Origin: Roseomonas sp. GC11
GTDB taxonomy: Bacteria; Pseudomonadota; Alphaproteobacteria; Acetobacterales; Acetobacteraceae
Direction of reading: 5' to 3'
DNA: 64,000 nucleotides
NCBI RefSeq assembly: GCF_024437745.1
Contig: NZ_JANFNY010000005.1
Span: 48,827 to 112,826, forward strand
The notes below the pieces were generated by a model, which had not been told where the DNA came from, did no database searches, and worked only from the letters and a program-made list of their open reading frames with translations. A program made the translations under genes and the position numbers. Positions 9,425 to 18,360 of the stretch are shown here, piece after piece (within the stretch, counting starts at the first letter, position 1; every line of letters starts with the position of its first letter).

Positions 9425-9574
9425 ATGTCTGAACGAGAGATGGAAGCCAAGCTGGTGGAGCTGGACCGGCTGCTGAACGATCCGGAGGTCCAGATGGACC
9501 CGCATCGTGTCTGGTCGCTGCTGCAGGAAATCTCCGGCGCCAAAGCCGCCCCGGCCGCCCCCCGCGCGGCCTGA
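9425..9574 (+). CDS. Small hypothetical protein (49 aa), release-factor-like N-terminal helix
   Basis: A short acidic helical protein beginning MSEREMEAKLVELDRLL and continuing NDPEVQMDPHRVWSLLQEIS, with an Ala/Pro tail. The segment LDRLLNDPEVQMDP loosely recalls the helical N-terminus of peptide chain release factors, but no release motif (GGQ) is present and no function is claimed. I chose ATG 9425 over an in-frame ATG at 9383 because the upstream 14 residues look non-coding. It stands between the terminator at 9242-9282 and repeat A1, so it would have its own promoter. Confidence 0.6.
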   Translation: MSEREMEAKLVELDRLLNDPEVQMDPHRVWSLLQEISGAKAAPAAPRAA

Positions 9575-9590
9575 GGGAGAGGACTCACGG

Positions 9591-9655
9591 ATGGGTTTCC
9601 AAAGGCCTCAGGCCTTTGGTGGGGAGAGTATGAGAGGGGCAAAGCCCCTCTCATA
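9591..9655. repeat. Family A palindromic repeat (copy A1) between convergent genes
   Basis: Two hairpins separated by GGGGAG: CCAAAGGCC/GGCCTTTGG with loop TCA (9599-9619), and TATGAGAGGGGC/GCCCCTCTCATA with loop AAA (9629-9655). In other copies the second stem reads TTGAG/CTCAA, so this copy carries a paired substitution that keeps the stem intact. It lies between the stop codons of the small ORF and tlyA. Confidence 0.85.
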
Positions 9656-9678
9656 AAGGCCGCGCCGGCAGGCCCGGC

Positions 9679-10419
9679 CTAGCCTTCCCGCCGTGCCGCG
9701 ATCAGGAATTCCCGGTTGCCCTCCGGCCCCAGGATGGGGCTGGCCTCCACCCCCAGCACGGACCAGCCCGCCAGGGCGGACCACCATTCCACCACCCGCG
9801 CGCAGACCTCGTCATGCACCGCCGGGTCGCGCACCACGCCGCCCTTGCCCACCTTCTCCGGCCCCGCCTCGAATTGCGGCTTGATCAGCGCCACGGCCCA
9901 GGCCCCCGGCGCCGCCAGCCCCAGCGCCGCCGGCAGCACCGTCGCCAGCCCGATGAAGCTGGCATCGCACACCACCACCCCCGGCGCCTCCGGGATCAGC
10001 GTGGCATCCAGGCGGCGGGCATTGGTCTTCTCCAGCACCACCACCCGCGCATCGCTGCGCAGCTTCCACGCCAATTGGCCATGGCCGACATCGACGGCAT
10101 AGACCTTCGCCGCGCCATGATGCAGCAGCACATCGGTGAAGCCGCCCGTCGAGGCCCCCACATCCACCGCCACGCGGCCCGCCGGGTCCAGCCCGAAATA
10201 AGACAGGGCATGGGCCAGCTTCATGCCGCCACGGCTCACCCAGGGGTGCTCCTGGCCCTTCACCTCCAGCGGCGTGTCCTCCGCCACCGGCTGGCCAGGC
10301 TTCTCCACCCGGCGCGTTTCGGAAAACACCTTGCCGGCCATGATCAGGGCCTGCGCCTTGGCGCGCGACTCCACAAGGCCGCGCTCGACCAGCGCCACAT
10401 CGGCGCGTTGCTTGGGCAT
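9679..10419 (-). CDS. tlyA: TlyA family rRNA (cytidine-2'-O)-methyltransferase
   Basis: TlyA proteins methylate 2'-hydroxyls of cytidines in rRNA using SAM; some homologues are called hemolysins historically. The protein has an S4 RNA-binding domain (about residues 4-60, RADVALVERGLVESRAKAQA) and an FtsJ-like methyltransferase domain (about 80-246) with VAVDVGASTGGFTDVLL as SAM motif I and catalytic-type KPQFE. ATG 10419 gives the usual start; a GTG at 10428 is in frame. It follows dxs as in many alphaproteobacteria, but repeat B5 separates the two. Confidence 0.92.
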   Translation of the reverse strand: MPKQRADVALVERGLVESRAKAQALIMAGKVFSETRRVEKPGQPVAEDTPLEVKGQEHPWVSRGGMKLAHALSYFGLDPAGRVAVDVGASTGGFTDVLLHHGAAKVYAVDVGHGQLAWKLRSDARVVVLEKTNARRLDATLIPEAPGVVVCDASFIGLATVLPAALGLAAPGAWAVALIKPQFEAGPEKVGKGGVVRDPAVHDEVCARVVEWWSALAGWSVLGVEASPILGPEGNREFLIAARREG

Positions 10420-10439
10420 GGTTATCACTCCAGGGGCAG

Positions 10440-10502
10440 GATTCCAGGGGCTCCGCCCCTGGACCCCGCCGGGGGGACAGGGTCCCCCCGGACCCCGCCT
10501 TC
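10440..10502. repeat. Family B repeat between dxs and tlyA (copy B5)
   Basis: Hairpins CCAGGGGC/GCCCCTGG and GGGGGGAC/GTCCCCCC sit just after the dxs stop (on the minus strand) and before tlyA, inside what is otherwise a conserved co-directional gene block. Confidence 0.75.
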
Positions 10503-10511
10503 CGTTCTGAT

Positions 10512-12476
10512 TTACGCGCGGGCGGTCTGCGCGGCGACGCCCAGGGCGGCGCAGGCGGTCTCGACAATCGCGCGGGCGGAAAGGCCGGCGGTCTCGTACT
10601 GGGCCTTCGGGGTGTCGTGGTCCAGGTAGAGGTCCGGCAGCGTCATCGGGCGGAACTTCAGCCCATGGTCGAACAGGCCGCGCCCGGCCAGATGGTGCAT
10701 CACCAGCGCGCCGAAGCCGCAGACCGAGCCCTCTTCCAGGGTGATCATCACCTCATGCTCGCGCGCCAGCCGCTCCACCAGCGCGGTGTCGAGCGGCTTG
10801 GCGAAGCGGGCATCGGCCACGGTGCAGGACAGGCCGCGCGCCGCGAGCTCGTCCGCCGCCTTCAGGCATTCCTGGAGCCGCCCGCCATAGCTGAGCAGCG
10901 CCACCTTCGTGCCCTCCCGCAGCACCCGGCCACGGCCGATCTCCAGCACCCGCCCGCGCGCCGGCACCGCCTCCAGCCCGAACCCCTCCCCGCGCGGGAA
11001 GCGGAAGGCCACCGGCCCCTCGTCAAAGGCGGCGGAGGTGGCGACCATATGAGCCAGTTCCACCTCATCGGCGGGCGCCATCAGCACCATCTGCGGCAGG
11101 CAGCCGAGATAGGCGATGTCATAGGCCCCGGCATGGGTGGCGCCATCCGCCCCCACCAGCCCGGCGCGGTCCAGCGCGAAGCGGACGGGCAGCTTCTGCA
11201 GCGCCACGTCATGCATCACCTGGTCATAGGCGCGCTGGAGGAAGGTGGAATAGATCGCCACGAAGGGCTTCATCCCCTCCGTCGCCATGCCGGCGGCGAA
11301 GGTCACGGCATGCTGCTCGGCGATGCCGACATCGAAGCAGCGCTTCGGGAAGCGCTTCTCGAACAGGTCGAGCCCGGTGCCCGAGGGCATGGCCGCCGTC
11401 ACCGCCACGATGCGCGGATCCGCCTCCGCCTCGGCGATCAGCGACTGGGCGAAGACCTTGGTATAGGTCGGCGGGCCGGGCGGCGCCTTGGCCTGGGTGC
11501 CCGTCACCACGTTGAACTTGGCCACCGCGTGGTACTTGTCGGCGCTGGCCTCGGCGGGGGCATAGCCCTTGCCCTTCTGCGTCACCACATGCAGCAGCAC
11601 GGGCGCGCCATCCTCCGCATCGCGCAGGTTGCGCAGGATGGGCAGCAGGTGGTCCAGGCTGTGGCCATCGATCGGGCCGACGTAATAGAAGCCCAGCTCC
11701 TCGAACAGCGTGCCGCCGGTCAGCAGGCCGCGCGCATATTCATCGGCCCGCCGCGCGGCGCGCTCCAGCGGCGCCGGGAAGCGCCGCGCCAGCTTCGCCA
11801 TCATCTCCCGCAGCGAGAGGAAGGGGCGGGAGGAAATCAGCCGCGACAGATAGGCCGACATCGCCCCCACCGGCGGCGCGATCGACATGTCATTGTCGTT
11901 CAGCACCACGATCAGGCGGGAGCGCATGGCCCCGGCATTGTTCATGGCCTCATAGGCCATGCCCGCGCTCATCGCGCCATCGCCGATGACGGCGATGACG
12001 TTGCGGTCATCCCTCGCCCCCGCCTGGCGCTTCAGGTCGCGCGCCACCGCCATGCCCAGCCCGGCCGAGATGGAGGTGGAGGAATGCGCGGCGCCGAAGG
12101 GGTCGTATTCGCTCTCGCTGCGGCGGGTGAAGCCGGACAGCCCCCCCGCCTGCCGCAGCGTGCGGATGCGGTCGCGCCGCCCGGTCAGGATCTTGTGCGG
12201 ATAGGCCTGGTGGCCGACATCCCAGATCAGCCGGTCCCGCGGCGTGTCGAACACGGCGTGGATGGCCACCGTCAGCTCCACCACGCCCAGCGAGGCGCCG
12301 AGATGCCCGCCCGTCTGGCTGACGGCGTGGATCGTCTCGGCGCGCAGCTCGGCGGCGAGCTGCCGGAGCTGCTCGGCGGAGAAGTTGCGCATGTCGGCGG
12401 GGATGCGCACGCGGTCCAGCAGCGGCGTGGCGGGGGGCACGAGGCCACCCGCCGCCGCATTCGGGGAATTCGCCAT
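10512..12476 (-). CDS. dxs: 1-deoxy-D-xylulose-5-phosphate synthase
   Basis: Dxs condenses pyruvate and glyceraldehyde 3-phosphate, the first step of the MEP isoprenoid pathway, and needs thiamine diphosphate. The 654-residue length fits. Seen are [16 protein letters not shown] and [16 protein letters not shown] near the N-terminus, the TPP/Mg motif [16 protein letters not shown], and the transketolase-like C-terminal half with [15 protein letters not shown] and [15 protein letters not shown]. The ATG shares one base with the ispA stop (TGATG), indicating translational coupling. It is the third gene of xseB-ispA-dxs. Confidence 0.97.
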   Translation of the reverse strand: MANSPNAAAGGLVPPATPLLDRVRIPADMRNFSAEQLRQLAAELRAETIHAVSQTGGHLGASLGVVELTVAIHAVFDTPRDRLIWDVGHQAYPHKILTGRRDRIRTLRQAGGLSGFTRRSESEYDPFGAAHSSTSISAGLGMAVARDLKRQAGARDDRNVIAVIGDGAMSAGMAYEAMNNAGAMRSRLIVVLNDNDMSIAPPVGAMSAYLSRLISSRPFLSLREMMAKLARRFPAPLERAARRADEYARGLLTGGTLFEELGFYYVGPIDGHSLDHLLPILRNLRDAEDGAPVLLHVVTQKGKGYAPAEASADKYHAVAKFNVVTGTQAKAPPGPPTYTKVFAQSLIAEAEADPRIVAVTAAMPSGTGLDLFEKRFPKRCFDVGIAEQHAVTFAAGMATEGMKPFVAIYSTFLQRAYDQVMHDVALQKLPVRFALDRAGLVGADGATHAGAYDIAYLGCLPQMVLMAPADEVELAHMVATSAAFDEGPVAFRFPRGEGFGLEAVPARGRVLEIGRGRVLREGTKVALLSYGGRLQECLKAADELAARGLSCTVADARFAKPLDTALVERLAREHEVMITLEEGSVCGFGALVMHHLAGRGLFDHGLKFRPMTLPDLYLDHDTPKAQYETAGLSARAIVETACAALGVAAQTARA

Positions 12477-13375
12477 CAGGACCTCCGGGCGATGGTGTAG
12501 TCGGCCAGCATCCGCAAGAGATCGGCACGATCCCCGAAGCTGTCGAGATGCGCCCGGGCCTGGGCGGCCAGTCTTTCCGCCTGCACCTTCGCGCGATCGA
12601 GGCCGAGCAGCCCGACCAGCGTGGCCTTGCCGGCGGCGGCGTCCTTGCCGGTGGCCTTGCCCGCCTCCTCCGCGCTGGCGGTGGCGTCCAGGATGTCATC
12701 GGCGATCTGGAAGGCCGCGCCGAGTTCGCGCCCATAGGCGCAGAGCGCATGGCGCTGCGGCCCCGGCGCCTTGCCCAGGATGGCCCCGGCCTCGGCGGAG
12801 AACTCGATCAGCTTGCCGGTCTTGAGCAGCTGGAGGCGGCCGATGGCCGGCTCGCTCAGCGGCTCGGCGCTGTCCTCGGCCAGCATGTCCAGCATCTGGC
12901 CGCCGCACATGCCCTTGGGGCCGGCGGCGAGCGCCAGGCGCAGACACAGCTCGGCCCGCACGGCGGGGTCGGAATGCGTGTCCTCCGCCGCCAGCACGGC
13001 GAAGGCATGGGCCTGGAGGGCATCCCCGGCCAGGATCGCCGTCGCCTCGTCAAAGGCGCGGTGGGCGGTGGGCTTGCCGCGGCGCAGATCGTCATTGTCC
13101 ATCGCCGGCAGGTCGTCATGCACCAGCGAATAGGCGTGCAGCATCTCGATCGCCGCCGCGGCGCGCAGGGCGGAGACGCGGGAGACGCCGAACTGCGCCG
13201 CCCCCTCCAGCACCAGGAAGCCGCGCAGCCGCTTGCCGCCGCCCATGGCGGCATAGCGCATGGCCGCGTAGAGCCGCGCCTCCGCCCCCTCCGCCGGGGG
13301 CAGCAGGGTGTCGAGGGCGTGCTCGATCTCGGCCGCGGCGGCGGCCAGGGCGAGGGTGAGCGGCGTGCCGGACAT
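12476..13375 (-). CDS. ispA: Polyprenyl synthetase (farnesyl/geranyl diphosphate synthase)
   Basis: IspA joins IPP units to DMAPP/GPP to give farnesyl diphosphate for quinones, undecaprenyl phosphate and hopanoids. The 299-residue protein has the first Asp-rich motif [10 protein letters not shown] and the second DDILD, plus [13 protein letters not shown] with the IPP-binding KxxR. The four-residue insertion between the Asp pairs of the first motif is typical of bacterial FPP synthases. It lies 11 nt after xseB and overlaps dxs by one base, in line with a joint role in isoprenoid supply. Product chain length cannot be fixed from sequence alone. Confidence 0.94.
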   Translation of the reverse strand: MSGTPLTLALAAAAAEIEHALDTLLPPAEGAEARLYAAMRYAAMGGGKRLRGFLVLEGAAQFGVSRVSALRAAAAIEMLHAYSLVHDDLPAMDNDDLRRGKPTAHRAFDEATAILAGDALQAHAFAVLAAEDTHSDPAVRAELCLRLALAAGPKGMCGGQMLDMLAEDSAEPLSEPAIGRLQLLKTGKLIEFSAEAGAILGKAPGPQRHALCAYGRELGAAFQIADDILDATASAEEAGKATGKDAAAGKATLVGLLGLDRAKVQAERLAAQARAHLDSFGDRADLLRMLADYTIARRS

Positions 13376-13386
13376 GGGGCGGCCGC

Positions 13387-13632
13387 TCAGTCGAGGTCGC
13401 GCAGGCCGGCGGCGGCCCCGCCGGGGCCGGCCACGATGGCCTGCACCTTCTGCTCCGCCTCGGCCAGCTTGGCCTCGCAGTGGCGGCGCAGCAGGGCGCC
13501 GCGCTCGTAATCGGCGATGGCGTCCTCCAGCTTCGCCTGGCCGCCCTCCAGCTTCTTCACGATGGCGTCCAGCTCGGCCAGGGCGGCCTCGAAGGACAGG
13601 GCGGCGACGTCCTGGTGGAGCGTCTCGGACAT
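13387..13632 (-). CDS. xseB: Exodeoxyribonuclease VII small subunit
   Basis: XseB is the small helical subunit of ExoVII, which degrades single-stranded DNA with XseA. The 81-residue length and the signature LSFEAALAELDAIVKKLEGG, then KLEDAIADYERGALLRRHCE, match the family well. It precedes ispA by 11 nt in the xseB-ispA-dxs order that is common in proteobacteria. xseA is not in the window. Confidence 0.94.
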   Translation of the reverse strand: MSETLHQDVAALSFEAALAELDAIVKKLEGGQAKLEDAIADYERGALLRRHCEAKLAEAEQKVQAIVAGPGGAAAGLRDLD

Positions 13633-13694
13633 GGGAGCAACCTCAGGCGAAGGAACAGGCAGGGGAATGTCAGGCAGGCGAACGTCTGGCAGGC

Positions 13695-14624
13695 TCAGGC
13701 GCGCATCAGCGCCCGCACATGGCTGGCGGCCGAGGCCGCCAGCGCCGCCAGATCATAGCCGCCTTCGAGCAGCGAGACGACCCGCCCACCGCATAGCCGG
13801 TCCGCGATCTGGCAGATTTCCGTGGTCAGCCAGCCGAAATCCACCTCCCGCACGCGCAGCTGCGCCAGCGGGTCCCGCGCATGGGCGTCGAAACCGGCGG
13901 AAATCACCACGAGGCCCGGGCGGAAGGCCTCCAGCGCCGGCAGCAGCCGGTTGCCCCAGGCGGCGCGGAAGGCCGCGCCATCCGCCCCCGGCGGCAGGGT
14001 GGCATTGACGACATTGCCCACCCCCGTCTCGCTCTCCATCCCCGTCTCCGGGTAGCAGGGCGACTGGTGGGAGGAGAGGAAGAGGATGGAGCCATCCGCC
14101 TCCACCGCCGCCTGGGTGCCATTGCCGTGGTGCACGTCGAAATCCAGCACCGCCACGCGGGCGATGCCATGCGCCGCCTGGGCATGCCGGGCGGCCACCA
14201 CCGCATTGGCGAAGAGGCAGAAACCCATGGGCCGGCCCGGCTCGGCATGGTGGCCGGGCGGGCGCACGGCGCAGAAGGCCCGCCGCACCTCGCCCCGGCA
14301 CACGGCATCGACCGCCGCCACCCCGGCCCCGGCGGCGCGCAGCGCGGCCTCGGCGCTGCCCGCGCCCATCGCCGTGTCGCCATCGATCGAGACCCATTCC
14401 CCCTCCGGCGGGCGGATGGCCAGCAGGCCCTCCACATAGGAAACGGGGTGGACGCGGGCGAGCTGCTCCAGCGTCGCCGCCGGGGCCTGCTCACGGATCA
14501 GGTCGGAAAACTCCTCGGCCTCCAGCGCCGTCAGCACCGCGCGCAGGCGGTCCGGGCATTCCGGGTGGTCCTCGCCATTGGAATGGCCGAGGCAGGCCCG
14601 GTGGGTGACGAGGAGGACACTCAT
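13695..14624 (-). CDS. Histone deacetylase family protein (acetylpolyamine/acetoin-utilisation-like amidohydrolase)
   Basis: A 309-residue zinc-dependent deacetylase of the arginase/HDAC superfamily. Seen are VRPPGHHAEPGRPMGFC (catalytic His pair), AVLDFDVHHGNGTQ (metal Asp/His) and VVISAGFDAHARDPL (second metal Asp). Bacterial members deacetylate polyamines or other small amides; the actual substrate is unknown. I used ATG 14624 (MSVLLVTHRACLGH), the conserved start, instead of an ATG at 14723 that overlaps the TusA-like gene. It lies upstream of xseB by 62 nt, a frequent alphaproteobacterial neighbourhood. Confidence 0.92.
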   Translation of the reverse strand: MSVLLVTHRACLGHSNGEDHPECPDRLRAVLTALEAEEFSDLIREQAPAATLEQLARVHPVSYVEGLLAIRPPEGEWVSIDGDTAMGAGSAEAALRAAGAGVAAVDAVCRGEVRRAFCAVRPPGHHAEPGRPMGFCLFANAVVAARHAQAAHGIARVAVLDFDVHHGNGTQAAVEADGSILFLSSHQSPCYPETGMESETGVGNVVNATLPPGADGAAFRAAWGNRLLPALEAFRPGLVVISAGFDAHARDPLAQLRVREVDFGWLTTEICQIADRLCGGRVVSLLEGGYDLAALAASAASHVRALMRA

Positions 14625-14634
14625 GGCAGGACGC

Positions 14635-14886
14635 TCATGGCGCCTCAGCCACCGCCGGCTCGTCCCGCTTGCGGAGCGTGAAGCGGTACAGCCCGGCCGA
14701 CTCGCTGAAGCCAACCAGGGCATGCCCCGTCTCGCGGCTATAGGCCTGGAAATCCTTCACGCTGGCCGGGTCGGTGGCCAGCACCACAAGCTTCGCCCCG
14801 GCGGGCAGGCCGCGCAGGGCCTTGTTGGCCTTCAGCACCGGCAGGGGGCAGGTCAGGCCCTGGACGTCCAGCGTTGTCTCGCTCAT
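14635..14886 (-). CDS. TusA-family sulfurtransferase
   Basis: An 83-residue TusA/SirA/YedF-like protein. The conserved sulfur-carrier motif is TLDVQGLTCPLPVLKANKAL, with the reactive Cys in CPLP. TusA-type proteins relay persulfide sulfur, for instance to tRNA thiolation or sulfur metabolism. The rest (about 30-75) fits the two-layer alpha/beta fold. It starts at ATG 14886; an upstream extension to 15045 is not supported. It is just upstream of the HDAC-like gene (10-nt gap) and probably cotranscribed. Confidence 0.9.
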   Translation of the reverse strand: MSETTLDVQGLTCPLPVLKANKALRGLPAGAKLVVLATDPASVKDFQAYSRETGHALVGFSESAGLYRFTLRKRDEPAVAEAP

Positions 14887-14932
14887 GCCCGGCATGATGA
14901 ACGCCGGGCGGGCGAGGACGCAAGGCCAACTC

Positions 14933-15265
14933 TCAATCGACGATGAACAGCTTCGCGCCCTTCGGCGTGCAGGAACGGTGCGCGGCATCGCCGAAATCAG
15001 ACACCTGGTAGCCCATGCCAGGGCGCAGCACGAAGCGGCGGCCATCCTTCAGCTCGGCCTCCACCTCGCCCTCCAGCACATAGACGACATGGCCGCGGTC
15101 GCACCAATGGTCGGCCACATAGCCCGGCGAATACTCCACCACCCGCACCCGCAGCTCGCCCACGGTGAAGGTACGCCACAGCGCCTCGCCGCTCTCGCCC
15201 GCATGGCGCGTCGGCTCGATTTGGGACCAGTCAGTGACGGTATAGGGGAGGGGGGGAATCTTCAT
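14933..15265 (-). CDS. Small cupin-fold protein with a DHWC motif
   Basis: A 110-residue single-domain cupin. Beta strands around GYVADHWCDRGHVVYVLEGE and LRPGMGYQVSDFGDAAHRS are typical of cupin motifs 1 and 2, with two His in motif 1 and one near the end as likely metal ligands. The Asp-His-Trp-Cys stretch resembles the small DHCW-motif cupin family. No substrate can be inferred. It is divergent from the ROK kinase and lies just upstream of the TusA-like gene on the same strand (46-nt gap). Confidence 0.8.
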   Translation of the reverse strand: MKIPPLPYTVTDWSQIEPTRHAGESGEALWRTFTVGELRVRVVEYSPGYVADHWCDRGHVVYVLEGEVEAELKDGRRFVLRPGMGYQVSDFGDAAHRSCTPKGAKLFIVD

Positions 15266-15290
15266 GGGGAATAAGGTTAGGGGAAAAGGG

Positions 15291-15345
15291 GGGGGGAATG
15301 AATTCCCCCGCACCCCCTTCTTTTTTCTGCCAGGGCCGCCCGCCG
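15291..15345. repeat. G-run hairpin in the divergent cupin/ROK intergenic region
   Basis: GGGGGAAT/ATTCCCCC forms a perfect 8-bp hairpin (15292-15309), followed by CACCCCCTTCTTTTTT. It resembles a hairpin of family B copy B1 but lies between two divergent starts rather than after a stop codon, the only such case I see. Confidence 0.55.
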
Positions 15346-15395
15346 CTGGCGGGCGGCGGGTTGTCCGGGCCCATCGCAAGGGGCATCGTCGCGGC

Positions 15396-16289
15396 ATGAT
15401 CCCGCGCATCGGCCTCGACCTGGGAGGCACCAAGACCGAAATCGTCGCCCTCGGGGAGCAGGGAGAGGTGTTGCTGCGCCAGCGCCAGCCCACGCCCGGC
15501 GACTATGAGGGCATCATTGGCAACCTCGCCGCCATGGTCGAGGGGGTGGAAGGGCAGTTGGGCGCGCGGGCGGCGCGCATCGGCATGGGAATTCCCGGCA
15601 GCCTCAGCCCGGCCACGGGGGTGGTGCGCAACGCCAACACCCAATGCCTGAACGGGCGGGCGCTGGACCAGGATCTGGCGGCACGGCTCGGCCGGCCCGT
15701 GCGCGTCTCCAACGACGCCAATTGCCTGGCGCTCAGCGAGGCCGCCGATGGCGCGGGGGCGGGGCATGGCGTGGTCTTCGCCGTCATCCTCGGCACCGGG
15801 GTGGGCGGCGGCGTGGTGGTGGGCGGCCGGGTGCTGGAAGGGCTGAACCGCGTCGCCGGCGAATGGGGCCATACCCCCCTGCCCTGGGCCTCCGCCGCCG
15901 AGCACCCCGGCCCGCGCTGCTGGTGCGGCCATCACGGCTGCATCGAGACGATGCTCTGCGGCCCCGCCCTGGCCGCCAGCTGGAAGGGCGAGGGCCAGCG
16001 CGACGCCGGCGGCATCGAGGCCGCCGCCACCGCCGGCGACCCCGCCGCCCGCGCCGCCCTGGAAACCCACGCCCACCGCCTCGCCCGCGCCCTGGCCGGT
16101 GTGGTGAACCTGCTGGACCCGGAGGCCATCATCCTGGGCGGCGGCCTCTCCAACCTGCGCACCCTCTACGAGCGCGTCCCCGCCCTGATGGCCCCCTATA
16201 TCTTCGGCGACGTGGCGCGGGTGAACCTCCTCCCCGCGCGACACGGCGACTCGTCAGGCGTCCTCGGCGCCGCCCGCCTCTGGGACTGA
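15396..16289 (+). CDS. ROK family sugar kinase (fructokinase/N-acetylhexosamine kinase type)
   Basis: A 297-residue ROK kinase. The N-terminal phosphate loop IGLDLGGTKTEIVAL, the catalytic-type VSNDANCLALSEA, and the ROK zinc-binding signature with EWGHTPL and CWCGHHGCIETML are all present, ending with GGGLSNLRTLYERV. These enzymes phosphorylate fructose, mannose or glucose-type sugars; specificity is not readable. I used ATG 15396 because upstream in-frame sequence is a hairpin-rich spacer. It is monocistronic, followed by repeat B6. Confidence 0.92.
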   Translation: MIPRIGLDLGGTKTEIVALGEQGEVLLRQRQPTPGDYEGIIGNLAAMVEGVEGQLGARAARIGMGIPGSLSPATGVVRNANTQCLNGRALDQDLAARLGRPVRVSNDANCLALSEAADGAGAGHGVVFAVILGTGVGGGVVVGGRVLEGLNRVAGEWGHTPLPWASAAEHPGPRCWCGHHGCIETMLCGPALAASWKGEGQRDAGGIEAAATAGDPAARAALETHAHRLARALAGVVNLLDPEAIILGGGLSNLRTLYERVPALMAPYIFGDVARVNLLPARHGDSSGVLGAARLWD

Positions 16290-16384
16290 AGGCGGGGTCC
16301 CCCAAGGAAAATTTGGGGTGGCCCTGCCACCCCGGCGGGGGTGCCCAAGGCAACAGAGGGGGCGGCGCCCCCGCTGGAACTTTC
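16289..16384. repeat. Family B repeat after the ROK kinase (copy B6)
   Basis: Starts at the ROK stop codon and contains GGGGTGGC/GCCACCCC and GGGGGCG/CGCCCCC hairpins. It fills the gap to the dinB leader. Confidence 0.7.
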
Positions 16385-16409
16385 CCAGAACATCCTGTAA
16401 CCTGCCCCC

Positions 16410-17672
16410 ATGCCCGCGCTCTGCCGCGACTGCCTCCATCTGTTCGATGAGGCCAGGTCCTGCCCTTCCTGCGGGGGCCGGCGGGTGGTGCGCCATGCCG
16501 CGCTGACGCGGCTCTCCATCGCGCATATCGACTGCGATGCCTTCTTCGCCAGCGTGGAAAAGCGCGACAACCCGGCCCTGCGAACGAAGCCGGTGATCGT
16601 CGGCGGCGGCCGGCGCGGCGTGGTGGCGGCCTGCTGCTATCTGGCGCGCATCCGCGGCGTGCGCTCGGCCATGCCGATGTTCAAGGCGCTGCCGCTCTGC
16701 CCCGATGCCGTGGTGGTCCCCCCGGACCATGCCAAATACAGCGCCGTGGGCCAGCAGATCCGCGCCCTGATGGAGGAACTCACCCCCCTGGTCCAGCCGC
16801 TCTCGATTGACGAGGCGGTGCTGGACCTCTCGGGCACCGAGGCGCTGCACCGCGCCCCGCCCGCCGCCGTGCTGGCGCGCCTCGCCCTGCGGGTGGAGCG
16901 CGAGGTGGGGGTGACGGTCTCGGTCGGGCTGGCGCCCAACCGGCTGCTGGCCAAGCTGGCCGTGGAGCGGGACAAGCCGCGCGGCTTCGCCATCATCAGC
17001 CAGGAGGAAGCCGCCGCGCTGCTGGCGCCGGAGCCGGTGGGCGTGCTGCCCGGCGTCGGCCCCGTGCTGGCGCGCAAACTCCAGGCGGCGGGCTTCGCCA
17101 CGCTCGGGCAGCTCCAGGGCCTGACCCCGCGCGAGGCGGCGATGCGCCTGGGCGAGGACGGCCCCGCCCTGGCCGCCCGCGCCCGGGGCGAGGACAGCCG
17201 CCCGGTGACGCCGGGGCGGGACACGAAATCCGTCAGCGCCGAAACCACCTTCGAGGCCGACCTGCGCGCCCTGCCCGCGCTGGAGGATGCGCTGTGGCGC
17301 CTCGCGGAAAAGCTCGCCCGGCGGCTGGCGGAGAAGGACCTGGCCGCCGGCGGCGTGGTGCTGAAGCTGAAGACCGCCAGCTTCGCGCTGCGCAGCCGCA
17401 CCGCCCGCCTCGCCGCGCCCAGCCGCCTGCCGGACACGCTCTTCGCCGCCGCGCGGCCGCTGCTGGCGCGGGAGGCGGATGGCACGCCCTTCCGCCTCAT
17501 CGGCATCGGCGCCCAGCCGCTGCTGCCGGGGGCGCAGGCGGACCAGGGCGACCTCGTGGACCCCGAAGCCCCCCGCCGCGCCGCCCGCTGGGCCGCCGAG
17601 GAAGCCCTGCGCGCGCGCTTCGGGGCAGGCGCGGTGATGCGGGGGAGGGCTTTGAAGAAATCAGAATATTGA
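16410..17672 (+). CDS. dinB: DNA polymerase IV (Y-family) with N-terminal zinc ribbon
   Basis: A 420-residue translesion polymerase. The catalytic core starts at about residue 37 with LSIAHIDCDAFFASVEKRDN, then PLSIDEAVLDL carries the second acidic pair, and the thumb helix-hairpin-helix is around VGVLPGVGPVLARKL. The little-finger domain follows to about 360. Ahead of the core are about 30 residues with four cysteines (C5-x2-C8 and C18-x2-C21), a zinc-ribbon-like module that E. coli DinB lacks. The C-terminus ends without an obvious beta-clamp motif that I can name. It is a single gene, convergent with the next. Confidence 0.94.
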   Translation: MPALCRDCLHLFDEARSCPSCGGRRVVRHAALTRLSIAHIDCDAFFASVEKRDNPALRTKPVIVGGGRRGVVAACCYLARIRGVRSAMPMFKALPLCPDAVVVPPDHAKYSAVGQQIRALMEELTPLVQPLSIDEAVLDLSGTEALHRAPPAAVLARLALRVEREVGVTVSVGLAPNRLLAKLAVERDKPRGFAIISQEEAAALLAPEPVGVLPGVGPVLARKLQAAGFATLGQLQGLTPREAAMRLGEDGPALAARARGEDSRPVTPGRDTKSVSAETTFEADLRALPALEDALWRLAEKLARRLAEKDLAAGGVVLKLKTASFALRSRTARLAAPSRLPDTLFAAARPLLAREADGTPFRLIGIGAQPLLPGAQADQGDLVDPEAPRRAARWAAEEALRARFGAGAVMRGRALKKSEY

Positions 17673-17683
17673 TTTTTAAGAAT

Positions 17684-17798
17684 TTTCTTTTTCTGAAGAA
17701 AAAGAAACAAAAAGACTTTTTTCAGGCTGCCGCCGTCTCCCGGCACAGCGGGACGCCGCACTGAAAAAGTTTTTTGGTTCTTTTTTTCAAAAAAGAAC
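17684..17798. repeat. Family C structured repeat (copy C1) between convergent dinB and hypothetical gene
   Basis: Three nested or adjacent hairpins: TTTCTTTTTC/GAAAAAGAAA (17684-17707), a long outer stem in which AAAAAGACTTTTTTCAG (17709-17725) pairs with CTGAAAAAGTTTTTT (17761-17775) around a GC-rich core, and GTTCTTTTTT/AAAAAAGAAC (17777-17798). It begins 12 nt after the dinB stop. The strong A/T content contrasts with the surrounding DNA. It is probably a bidirectional terminator. Confidence 0.85.
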
Positions 17799-17809
17799 GT
17801 CTTGCTGAC

Positions 17810-18328
17810 CTACCACTCCGCCGCGTTGCGCGGCTTGAAGAAGGGCGGCGCGGTCAGGACGATCCGCAATTCCAGTTTCACGCCGAGATCGGTCACTTCA
17901 AGGGTCTTGGCAGCCTGGGTGGGCACCGGAATACCGGCGCCGATGCAATAGGCGATCAGCATCGCCGCCAGGGCGGGCGTGCCCACCACCACCTCCCCCG
18001 CCCGCCCCTGGGGGCCGAAGCGGAAACGGACGGCCTGGCTGTCCGGCAGCAATTCAGCGGCCGAGATCTCGCCGACCGGCAGGCGCATCTGGTTGCGCCC
18101 GGCATGGTGCAGCGCCAGGCACAGCATCTGCGGCGCGAAGGTCAGGATGCGGTGGTCCCGCAGCAGCACCGGCGGGCCAGAGGGCACAGGCGCGGGGCGC
18201 GGCGGTGGCTCGGCCTTCGGCGGGGCGGGGGCCGGCAGCGCGGCGGCGGCCTCCTGCGGCGGCGCCGCGCCGGCCGCGCCCCAGCGGCGCATTCGGCCAT
18301 CCTCGGAAGGGGGCGGGGAGTCGCTCAC
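17810..18328 (-). CDS. Hypothetical protein with proline-rich N-terminus
   Basis: About 172 residues from a GTG at 18328 ([11 protein letters not shown]); the true start is uncertain, and a longer reading to 18529 would overlap kdgD. Residues about 20-65 are Ala/Pro rich and look disordered. The remainder (about 65-172) is a compact globular domain: [20 protein letters not shown], then a beta-rich segment and [20 protein letters not shown]. No family is recognised. There is no signal peptide. It is convergent with dinB and divergent from kdgD. Confidence 0.6.
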   Translation of the reverse strand: MSDSPPPSEDGRMRRWGAAGAAPPQEAAAALPAPAPPKAEPPPRPAPVPSGPPVLLRDHRILTFAPQMLCLALHHAGRNQMRLPVGEISAAELLPDSQAVRFRFGPQGRAGEVVVGTPALAAMLIAYCIGAGIPVPTQAAKTLEVTDLGVKLELRIVLTAPPFFKPRNAAEW

Positions 18329-18360
18329 AATGGCCGGACCCTCACTCTGTTTTGCAAACG

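Noticed and set aside
9425..9574. Truncated peptide chain release factor gene
   Set aside because: Only a short helical resemblance; no GGQ domain, no downstream remnant, and the small ORF has its own start and stop.
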